In this document: in pieces, positions 35,616 through 45,724 of the stretch
Numbering within the stretch: position 1 is the first letter of the stretch
Layout: each line of letters begins with the position of its first letter
Assembly: GCA_023213395.1 (NCBI GenBank)
Contig: CM041465.1
Span: 235,483,741 to 235,547,740, forward strand
Source of the DNA: Cycas panzhihuaensis
Lineage: Eukaryota > Cycadophyta
Length of the DNA stretch: 64,000 nt
Direction: 5' to 3'
Position numbers and translations under genes: made by a program
Notes under the pieces: generated by a model
Databases searched by the model: none
Told to the model about the DNA's origin: nothing
Seen by the model: the letters and a program-made list of their open reading frames with translations, nothing else

Positions 35616-38174
35616 TGTTTCCCGGCTGCCAGGAATGGATACGGAATCACCGACTCAGGTAAGTGCAGGTATGTCTCTCGCATTATCATCGCTTTCTTTT
35701 ACTGGATGTTTGCTTACGTATCTGCATGTGTATGACTTTGTGGGCGGCCTTGTAGTCGTCCACACTTATGTTAGCCTATGATGACTATAGCAGGGGCACA
35801 CTCCCAGTGAGTGTGGCACCCTGGTGACCGCATTACTTCCCGCATCTGCCCTCCTCGCTCCTGGATCCACTAGGTTTGTGCCACCTCACTTGGTGTGATG
35901 ACTCATCATCGTCTGGTCAACTTGCCACCCCACTTGAGCCCTATTTTTGCTCCTTTGGACCCGTTTTGTTGGCTTGTTTGCTCCTGGGTAGGTGTTCTAG
36001 CTTTCTATTAGTCTTTTCAGCCGTCGCCTTTAACTGGACTAGTTGGTGGGCCCCAGTTTTTCAGCTCTAGTGCGTACCAAGAATTTTTGTGATATCGCCG
36101 GAATATCCAGATCTGCGAAATTCCGGCCAGACTGTTGTCTCGAGTTATTTTTAAAAATCCATGGTGGTAATTTCGCATTTATTGCGAAGCGCCACGTGGC
36201 TCGCTTTATTTCTCTTCGGTGCGCCTAATCATGCGCTTTAGGGTTTTGCTTGAGTACTTAAGCCCTTTTTGGCTCATTTTCAAGGATCTTTTTTTGCTCA
36301 CTTTTGGAATTGCTCTCAAGGAAACATTCTCCTGCTCTGCTCTTCTCTATTGTTTGTTGCATCAACTAGACCTGCACCCTTCATACAGTGCCCAACTCTC
36401 CTTTGGCGTGGCTGAGACATTCTCCTAGCCCCTCAAACGCCTTGGAGAGGGCTCCTTTGAAGTGGTTTCCAGTTGGTCTTCGCCCAGGCAGTCCATAAGC
36501 ACCCCAACTGCAGATGTTTCCCATCACATCTCCATAGCAGGGCCTCAAACCTGCTCTACCTCAGTTCTGGGCTGATTTATCAATCCCTCTCTGCTGCCCT
36601 TTGGCTGAGGCAAATCCCTTGCCTCTTCTCTTCAGGTATTCCTTGTTTTTATGCTTGTTTTCTTGGGATATTCACGCTTCAGCTTGTTTGCTCTTACTTG
36701 CTGCTTGAGAGTTGGTTATCCTCCCTTTTGGGGACTGTTATACCACTCTCCCTGTGCTTCTTGCCTGCGTTCTTGTCCAAGCGTGGCGTTGAGGGGTTGC
36801 ATAGGTTTTGGAGAGGAGGCGGGTGGATTCACCACCTTCCACGCTCCCTAAGCGGCTCTTAGCCCCCAAACCTCCCTCTCATCCGTCTTGTCCTTGGCTC
36901 ACGAACAAGGGTTTGAAGGCCCCTTTGGTTGCCCAAACCAACATCACAAGTTGCGGCTGATTTGAGAACCTTTGCTTCAGGTTTGGGCACCACTCATAAG
37001 TCCCAACCATGGTTTCTTGCTCCATCTTTCTCCCCTGGTCGCTCCTCATAGCATCCTGGTTCGTAGTGGCACCCTTGGGCCTCTCCTTGCCCCTTTTGCT
37101 ACCATTTTCCGGCCCTTGCTCTCGACTTTCTCCTCACGCCTCGTGGCTCTTGGGGAGGTTTGGGCATCATTGCGGGAGGTAGGCCACTCCGAGGCTTACC
37201 CAACCATTTACTTTCACTTTGGTCACTTTCTTTTGATACTTTCATTGTTGGATTAGCACTAGCATGTATATTCAAATTCTCGTTTATGTTATTTAGGCAT
37301 ATATTGTTAGAGTTTTTGAGTTGCATGTTAGTGCTCTTCCTTCGGGAGGAGAAAGAGACCGCTATTGCTGCGGTACTTGGGAGCGTGGGCGCATCGCCCG
37401 TGGGCCTAGCTGCTGGTAAGCACCTTCATATGCGTTATGTTTTCATGCTACTTCATTTCTTAGTTAGCGCTTCCTTTCTTTCTTGGTATCGCATTTGATT
37501 TTTCTGGGGAAGGTAAGGAAGCCCCCTCTTCGTCTGCATGATATCTCGCATCCGATGCGTCGTCGCGGAGTGGTTGGGCGCTCCTCGAGGCCAGTTGCCG
37601 TTTCGCTCGCCTTCGCTCTAGGTGCATGTTTCGTTCCCCTCCGCTACCCTTTCTTTTCCTTTTATTTCTTTCGTAGTAATTAGTACACTGAAGGATAAAA
37701 GGGGAAAATTGGTTTTGTACTTGTTTGCATTTCGTTTGTCTTGTTTCATGCATCTTTATCATTCGTAGGAAAGATTGTAGGAGTCCTCCTCTCCCCTATC
37801 TTTCCTTCTCACTCCGTAACCACACGAGTTCCTTGCTCCCCTGCATCACTCGTGTACCCGGTTAGGTTGTGTAGGATTGCTCTTGGCCTGTCTCCCTTAG
37901 GTCTTCTCTTCCCCCCTTCTGGCCACCCAAGGGTGGGAGGGCCCTATTCCCAGGTCAACCCAGGTTTGCCCTACGCACCTTCACCCCTTAGTCAAAGCGG
38001 TGAAGGGTCACCCGATAGTAGCCATACTCCATTGCAGATCCCAAACTCGCGCTCCGGCGCACAGGGCGCTCTGCGTGGTAGTTACCCATCTTTTAGGTCC
38101 CACCTTCTATCATTCCACCACTCACTCTCCCTTACACCTATCAGTTAGGTAGTTATCCCGTAGCAGCGCGTCCA
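35616..38174 (+). repeat. 5' LTR of gypsy copy C
   Basis: TGTTTCCCGGCTGCCAGGAA ... GCGCGTCCA. Very close to 49520-52075, but the two differ in several short G/C-rich spots (for example 36040-36140 against 49945-50040). It contains GCCGGAAT/ATTCCGGC hairpin arms; the promoter place reads GAGTACTTAAG. Confidence 0.97.
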
Positions 38175-38175
38175 C

Positions 38176-38193
38176 TGGCGACCATACTGGGGA
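38176..38193 (+). other. primer binding site, copy C
   Basis: TGGCGACCATACTGGGGA one base after the LTR end. Best-preserved PBS of the family. Confidence 0.85.
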
Positions 38194-38347
38194 CTGCCAG
38201 TAAGGGAGCTAGTTTCGCTCTCTTCGGTTGGTTTCGCTACTCTTGTGTGATCCTTTTCATACTTATCTCGATTTCCACGTTAGGTAACCCCCAACGCGTG
38301 TGTTTTACCACTCTTTCTCCTTTCCTAACATTGTCGGTTGACCTTGC

Positions 38348-40619
38348 ATGCGGCGTTTCTCTCGTCGTTTGCGCGGTCTACCTCCTTTGTTAGAGGACCC
38401 CGAGTATCGCCTTCTTGCCTCGTCGGATTCCGATCCGACTATGGAGGGATACTCTTCCGATTGGACCTACCATACTTCAGCCATGGAAACCCATGCTTTT
38501 CCTCCTGTTATTCTTGGGTCCACCCAAGAGGGTGACGACCCCCTTTATTATCCAAATGACTAACCCCTTTCTTTCGATGCTCATCCTTCTACCCACGCCG
38601 TAGAAGGACCCGTTCCTCTTGAGGGTTGCCACGTAGTTGGCAATTCTTATGAGGAACGTTCCGAGGATCCTACTTTGTTTGAGGTTCCGATCACCTCTTA
38701 CGAGTATGTAGTGACTCCTCCTATTGACGTAGTTGAAGCTTTCAACGAGTGTTGCGTCTGACATGCTTGCTGGCCGCGTCCTAGGTGATTTGAGGATGTT
38801 CTTCGTGGAGGAGCCTCTTCCTCTTCCCCTCCCCCACCTCATCCCTCATCCTCATCCACCCTTCCTATCACCACAAATCCCTTCCTCCCTACACGTACGT
38901 CCCACTCGTTCCCTGCAGTGGGGGCGTGCGTGGCACCTTCCGTCCCTCATCAAGGTCCTAATGCCTTAGGATCTTCTCGTGGTGTGTCTTTCCCTCAATT
39001 GAGGGTTAGCATACCTGCTCCTAATCAAACCAATGTGCCATCCCCTAATGTGGCGCATACCATCCCTAGTAGGCCTATTGGCCCTACTAGCTTTCCAACC
39101 ACTAGTCATGTGGGATCCACTCCCACGCATCCTCTAGCCCAGCACGTTGGTGCTTCCTTCTACGTTCCCCCAGGATATACCTCTCAACCTTGGGGGCAGG
39201 GTAGAGGAAGCCGTCTTCCCGTTTATGGGGTGGATCCGCTACACCCATATGGGGTTGCTCCACCTACGGGTGGCCCATATGGGTAAAACCCGGTTCCACA
39301 TCCGTCTTACCCTTCTTCCAATGCAATCCCATTCATTGTGCCTTCGCAAGGGAACCCGACTCCCTTCCAAGGCACCTACCCCCATGCCTCTTTTCGTGGC
39401 GCTTCCTCAGGAGGATGGGTGTCCCACCCCATCCGCTCCTTGTGCGTTACCTACGCCGACATTCGTTGATCCTACGGTTCGAGCAAGGCGCGCCTTCATG
39501 GACTTTAGGTCAACCCTCTTTCGGTTGAGGCTGCGAACCAACTTGCCGCCTCATCCCCACGAAGTTCCTAGATTCGATGGAACTTCGTCAAGAAGACCCA
39601 TGAGCATGTCCGTAGTTTTCTATGGCATGCATCGATTCTTGGGCTTACGACCATATTTTGATGAAACTATTCCGAGATCCTTGCGGTGGCGCCTCAAATG
39701 GTTCTACCATCTCCACCATTCAATCCATTCATTCCAGCAATTGGTGGATGAGTTTATCAACTATTTTGATGTAGCTCGTCCATTCGAGAGAGGAATGAAG
39801 TCCCTTCTTTCACTCAAACAAGGTCACGATGAGATGAATCGTGACTTTGTGCGGCGATTCCACGACTTGCTCCACTCCACTAAGGCAACATTGCCCAAGG
39901 AGCTGAAGCGAGACCTGTTCGTCAATGCGCTTCGTCCCGAAGTCCACGTGGAAGTCCTCAAGATGGGGGCGACCACATATGATTCCGTGATCGCCAAGTG
40001 CTTGGCATTGGAGGCTATTGAGATCCAAGCGGGTCTCAAGAAACCTCTTAAGCCCTCACAACGCCGTGAGGCACCACCCTCTACCAAGGATACCAAACCT
40101 TCGGTAGGCGGTCTTCCTCTCATCTCTGAGAGGACTTTAGACCCTCTCACACGCCATATATCGTTCATTCGAAGTCACGATGAAGGAGCTCAAGCTTCAA
40201 GATCCTTCATCTCCTACATCAAACAAACAAGTCCAACAAACTACCCAAGCTCCTCTTCCCAGGAATGGAAACGCCCAGTCCTCTCAAGCGAGAAGGTCTG
40301 ACCCTCCGCTTGAGAAGAAGTGGTGCTCCATTCATGGGGATTGCTTCCACGACGATTCACGTTGTAGGGCCCAGCATCCAAAAGATGCCCCTCGACGCGA
40401 TTTTTCTCCCAAACGGGCCTCAAGGCCTAATTTGGATCAACCAGTTCATAAGGATCCGTTTCCTAAGTACGGGGAACGTGATCGCAATACCCAAACCAAG
40501 AACAACGGTAACCGAGGAAGATCGCCTGATCCCCGTCCTTCCCGCGATAAAGGGAAGGGTGCTAGGAATTCTTCTTCCTCTTCTCGTTCTCCTAGCCGTC
40601 GCACCCCATCGCCTTCGTG
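38348..40619 (+). pseudogene. gag of gypsy copy C
   Basis: Starts MRRFSRRLRGLPPLLEDPEY; a stop after YYPND (TAA; TAG in A, CAA in B) interrupts it at 38561. Gly/Pro-rich part at 38918-39286. The frame open at 39147-40301 joins out-of-frame N-terminal sequence to the true capsid core from about 39690 (LVDEFINYFDVARPFERGMK, RDFVRRFHDLLHSTKATLPK, LALEAIEIQAGLKK), showing several small indels between 39300 and 39690. Zinc knuckle KKWCSIHGDCFHDDSRC (40315-40366) fits CX2HX4HX4C. Gag would build the particle and bind RNA; here it is broken by frameshifts. Confidence 0.88.
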
Positions 40620-41470
40620 ACCCTGGAACAGGGGGAAGAAGGTGATCCAGTTGCTTGAAGCAACTCCCACTTTTGCCCTTACGCGATCTCAAGCCGCTAA
40701 GGAAGCGGCAGGAGCTTTTTGTCCTCCCGCTCCTTCTGACCCTCTTCCGGAGACCCTTCCTCCGGAAGTCCCTCTCTTTCCCAAGGCTATTCCTGTACGC
40801 CCGGGTCGTTACGATTTCTGAAGGGCACTTACCCGGAAGGGTAAGCCTTTCTCTGTCGTGGACGAGCTCCATACGGTCCGCAGAATGTCCTTGATGGTCG
40901 ATCGAGGAGTTGTCCCGGCGGTGGCCCTCCTCCTGGAAGCTTTAGGATCGAGTGATGTACCCGTCCACACTTTGGGTGTCGCCCAAAGTTGTGGACCCGC
41001 TATTTCCTTTGATCCTAAGGATCTTCCCCCTACCGGTGAAAGGGAATGTCAGTGGAACTTCCCATTCACCATCACTATCGATACGCCTGATTATACTCTT
41101 CGGAGAACTATTGTCGACAACGGTTCTTCCGTCAATGCCATGCCCTTGCGTGTCATGCAAGAGCTTGGTATTTACCATTGGAACCTGTTCCCTGGCGATG
41201 CCAAGGGTATGACGGTAGCGAGAAGACCCCTTTGGGATCTGTCGTGATTCTGCTTACCCTTGAGGGTAAGACCGTTCTTGCCGACGTTATAGTCCTTGAC
41301 GTTGATGTGGATTACAACCTCCTTCTAGGTCGTCCATGGCTCGATCAAATGGGAGCCGTGTGCTTGACCCTTTGGGGACAACTTAAATTCGTCCATGACG
41401 GACGAATGAGAGTGATCCCCCGCGAACGCCCTTTTTCTAAACAAACTCGCTCTACCAATTCAGCAAACTA
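40620..41470 (+). pseudogene. protease of gypsy copy C
   Basis: VIQLLEATPTFALTRSQAAK, then DFPFTITID-type lead-in (QWNFPFTITIDTPDYTLRRT) and IVDNGSSVNAMPLRVM with the catalytic Asp at about 41115. A frameshift near 41170 separates it from VLDVDVDYNLLLGRPWLDQM, the C-terminal protease motif. Aspartic protease processing Gag-Pol. Confidence 0.88.
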
Positions 41471-42290
41471 AGGTTCACCCACTCATGCCTCGGCTTGCTC
41501 TATTGGGATACCTAATCCATCCGAGGAAGACCTCGCGTCTTCTCCTCCTAGTCTCATGCAGTTCACCCCTATTGGCGTTGGGAGTTACGGGTACCTTACT
41601 TCGTTCAGTGATGATGAGTCGCTCGATGAAGACGAGGATTGTCCTCACCCCGTCTCTTTCCTTTGCGCCAATAGGTCGCACCTGCCTTGTTCTAGATCCC
41701 CATCTAGAACCTCTCTCGTTGGTGAGGCTAGCCCTTCATGCATATCACACGTCACCGCTCATGTTGACCCGCCTGTCGCCAGCTCTTCTTTTTCATTACC
41801 CCCCATAGGTAATGGTTTTGGGGAATTGCCTTTCGCTCCTTCCGAGGAGTACCTTTCTGTTTTTCCTTCGAATTTTCGTGAGGAAGCTGAGCAACCCGAC
41901 GGTCATCATGGTCCCGTTGCTCTCACTCCCTCTGGTGCTTCTCCTACTCGAAGTAAGGTCATCCATGGGGTGGATTATTTTGAGGATGATGAAGCCCTGC
42001 TCAAGCATCTAGCAGGCCTTGCGCCTAACCTGCCTTCTGATCACCACCGGCTTGGTCACCAGAAGATCCTCGCGATCGGATCCACGCTTGCTGATCCGAT
42101 CCCGTCTCTTATTCCTCCTCCTCCCGTTGATCTTGCCCCTCTCCACTTCGAGGAGGGCAATGCCATGTGCATGGGGGCAACTCAAGACGTAGTCTTGGCC
42201 CTGGGCAAGGTCATTAAGGTTGGGTTGGAAAGTTCTCCTGATGAGGTAAGGGAATACTCCCTTCTGTTCTAGGAGTTTCGAGACATTTTC
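41471..42290 (+). pseudogene. PR-RT linker of gypsy copy C
   Basis: An open stretch at 41556-42272 reads MQFTPIGVGSYGYLTSFSDD, VIHGVDYFEDDEALLKHLAG and GATQDVVLALGKVIKVGLES. It is acidic and Ser/Pro-rich and has no recognised domain; the last phrase resembles the segment just before RT in Tat polyproteins. It is the origin of the inverted piece in copy A. Confidence 0.75.
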
Positions 42291-43600
42291 ACGTGGGATT
42301 ATGCTGACATGAAGGGAATCGACCCCTCGATTGTCACTCATAACCTCACCACCCTTCCTGGCGCGCCCATGCGCCGGAAGCGTATCCCTTCACCTGGAGT
42401 TCTCTGCCGCCGTCAAGATGGAGGTAGAGAAGCTTCTGGACGCTGGGCTCATTACTTCTATTGACTACCTCAAGTGGGTCTCCAACATTGTTCCCGTTGC
42501 TAAAAAGAACGGGGTAATCCGTATATGTGTCGACTTTCGTGACATAACAACGCTTGTCCTAAGGACAATTTCCCGTTACCCTTCCTAGATCAGATCATTG
42601 GTCGCACCGCCGGATTCAAAGTGATGTCCCTAATGGACGGCTTCTCCGGTTACAACCAAATTCAGATTTCTCCTGAAGACCGCCATAAGACGGCCTTCAC
42701 TACTCCTTGGGGTACTTTCGCCTACAAGGCGATGCCCTTTGGCCTTAAAAATGCAGGTGCTACTTACCAAAGAGCCATGTATTTCATCTTCCACGACCTC
42801 ATCAACGACACGTTGGAGGTCTTTATGGATGATATGATGGGTCTTTCCCGCATGAGAGCCCATCACCCTTCCGACTTGTGTGCCATCTTCTCACGATGCC
42901 GCGAGTATCACGTCAGCCTTAATCCACTTAAATGTGTGTTTGCCGTTATCTCGGGCAAACTCCTTGGATTCCTCGTATCCCAGTGGGGAATTCAGATCGA
43001 CCCTGACAAATGGCGATCACGACATCTGCCACCTAGAACTCAATGGCGATTAAGTCATTTCTAGTGTGCTCGGTTTCCTTAGCGCTTCTAGGCGACTACT
43101 GTGAGCGCTAAACCCCTTACCAACCTGTTGAAGAAGGGAGCTCCTTTTGCCTAGTCCGACAAGACCCAAAAGGCCTTCGAAGGACTCAAGGAAGCCTTGG
43201 CTTCCGCTCCTACGTTGGCGCCTCCCCAGTTCGATAGGCCCTTCATCCTGTATACCTCGGCCGACGAGTCCTTGGGCGCCATGCTCGCTCAGGAGGATGA
43301 CTCAGGAACTGAGAGAGCTATTTATTTCATCAGTCGCACTCTCGTGGTCACGAGCTTAACTATTCCCCTGCTGAGAAGGAATGCCTCTCCTTGGTCCATG
43401 CCACCAAGAAGTTTAGGCACTACTTGCTCGGCAACACTACCAAGGTGATCGTTCAATCTGATCCCTTGAGATACTTACTTACTCTCGGTTGTGGTAGGGC
43501 CGGTCGTTGGGTCGTCCTACTCCAAGAATTTGATCTCTTTATCGTTAACCGGAAATCAAAGAAGGGCATGATAGTGGCCAAGCAGCTTGCGGACGCCCCT
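42291..43600 (+). pseudogene. reverse transcriptase and RNase H of gypsy copy C
   Basis: RT: VEKLLDAGLITSIDYLKWVS, NIVPVAKKNGVIRICVDFRD, then after a frameshift at about 42550 FKVMSLMDGFSGYNQIQISP (first catalytic Asp), FAYKAMPFGLKNAGATYQRA, and VFMDDMMGLS at 42820 (second and third Asp). RNase H from about 43190: FDRPFILYTSADESLGAMLA, AIYFISRTL, a frameshift, then MVHATKKFRHYLLGNTTKV. A stop (TAG for Trp) at 43154 and frameshifts make it inactive. It synthesises cDNA from the genomic RNA in an intact element. Confidence 0.92.
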
Positions 43601-44940
43601 ATCCCTAACTCCTTTGATACTCCCGTTGACGACTCTCTCCCCGATGAGTCTATCTTGACGATTCAGGGAGCTCCTCCCCATCCACTCATCGACAATGAGT
43701 GGTACGGTGACATAGTGCGGTATCTCACGCAGCAGCAATACCACCCCGACGCTAGTAACAAAGCTAAATCTCGTATTCGGACTTCTGCCAGGCAATACCT
43801 CCTCACGGACGAGGTATTGTATAAGAGGTCCTTCGATGGGATCCTCCTCCACTGCGTCACCGCTGACGAAGCCGACCAGGTGCTTCACGAATGCCACCAT
43901 GACATTTGTGGAGGTCACTTTGGGGGCCAGTCTATGGCTCAGAGGATCCTTCGTATGGGCTACTTTTGGCTGTCTCTTTTTAAAGACGCTCATGCCTTTG
44001 CTCAGAAATGTCGGTGATGTCAAGAGCACGCCAACATTTCCCATGTGCCTTCCGAGGCCTTGCACCCTATTGTTTCGTCGTGGCCTTTCGCTCAGTGGGG
44101 ACTAGACCTCATTGGAGCTATCTCCCCACCTTCGTTGTCGCAGCACAAGTTCATCGTGACTGCCACGGAGTATTTCACCAAATGGGCGGAGGCCATCCCC
44201 TTGATCACTACCCCCGGCAAAACAGTTACCATGTTCATTTACCAGCACATCATTTACCGTTTCAGAATTCCGGATGTCCTAATCACTGACAATGGAACTC
44301 CTTTCTGTAATAAGGAGGTGGATGAGCTTTGTGAGAAGTTTAAAATCTCTCATAAGACTTCTTCCTCTTATTACCCTTAGGTAAATGGCCAAGTGGAGTC
44401 TTTTAATAAGACTCTTGTCAGCATCCTCAAGAAAACCGTTGCTCAATCCCAAAGGGATTGGCACCTTCAGTTGCCCTCTGCCTTGTGGGCTTATCGTACC
44501 TCTATTCGTTCCGCCACGGGAATGACCCCGTTCTCCCCGGGTCTCTGATCGAGGCGGTACTCCCATTGGAGGTGGAGATTCCTTCCTTGCGAGTCTCCCT
44601 TCGAGGTTTCATCGACGAAGAGTCGATCCGTCAGGCTCGCCTGCTCAACCTCGAAGCTTTGGATGAGAGACGCTTAGCCGCCTATCAGGCTAACCTAGCA
44701 TCCAAAGCCCGCTCACAAAGGGCTCATGATAAACGCCTGCTCCCGCCTTTGTTTCTTGGGGACTACGTCCTCAAGCTCGAATATCTCCATGACCGTTTGA
44801 CCAAATTCAAACCCCGATGGGTTGGTCCTTTTGTCATTATCGAATCCCTCGATAATGGTGCTTACAGGATAGCCACCCTGGAAGGGCTCGAATTTGAGAA
44901 AGTCGTTAATGGGATGTTCCTTAAGAAGTTTTACGCATGA
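43601..44940 (+). pseudogene. integrase of gypsy copy C
   Basis: Zinc-binding HHCC: ECHHDICGGHFGGQSMAQRI ... FAQKCR then TGA where the next residue before the final Cys is expected. Core: GLDLIGAISP (D), VLITDNGTPFCNKEVDEL (D), TAG in YYP*VNGQVESFNKTL (E). C-terminal domain: YLHDRLTKFKPRWVGPFVII ... LEFEKVVNGMFLKKFYA, TGA at 44940. A small change around 44535 disrupts the FSPVYG-type motif seen in A. Both stops are shared with copy A. Confidence 0.92.
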
Positions 44941-45724
44941 TCCCTCGGCGATCCCTTCGCCTTGCTCCGAAATGAGCCTAAACTACCATCTTAGGTTGTC
45001 TCCATTCTTCCCAACCACGGGTAGAGTGGCAATTTAAGATGGACTCCTTCTTCTTCTTTTCGGTTCCTTCCGCGGAACCCGTGTTCCCATATTCTCTCGG
45101 GAACCCTTGTGTCGTCTTGCTTGGGCATCCCCCAATCAGGAAGACGCCTGGGGGCATTGTTGCCCCCCTTTCCTGCCTGCTGTTTCCTTCACATATCCTG
45201 CTATGCTCTCCTGTAGACATGTACTCTGTCCTGCTCCCTAACCTCACACTTCTATGTCATCCTACTCACGGCGTGTGTGTGTGCCCCTATTAGGCGTGTG
45301 GTCATACATGGGAGGAAACGTGTGCATCATATAACAAAATATCCACAACATAAAACATCTACAACCTAACATTCACAATACACAAAAATAAATATACATA
45401 TCATCCACATATGATACATCATATACAACATCTCATATCCAAATGGGGTTCTAATCACCCCATGCATATATATATACATATCAAAATCATGTCATCATAC
45501 ATCCTGGGAAGCTGGCGTCCTTGCAGGGGGGGTACAATCATATGGTCCTATATATGACCCCTTGGAGGCCTGTGCTTTCCCCTGTCAAATCTACATATAC
45601 ATGTCCCATCACTGTGGCCCTGCCTCTGGGTGCCATCTCCGGTCTCTGTGATCCCTCTCCTGGGACCACATGCCTTGAGGCTCCTCACAGGCCTCCATGG
45701 CTGCCTGCCTCGCTCTCCTCATCC
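44941..45724. other. spacer after integrase in copy C with conserved block
   Basis: No gene. 'gaaatgagcctaaactacca' at 44970; AT-rich, 'acataa'-rich part at 45320-45480; conserved block at 45508-45585. Confidence 0.55.

Noticed and set aside
39147-40301. 384-codon frame as one intact protein
   Set aside because: Only its second half matches gag; the first part is a shifted frame relative to A and B, so it is not the native start.
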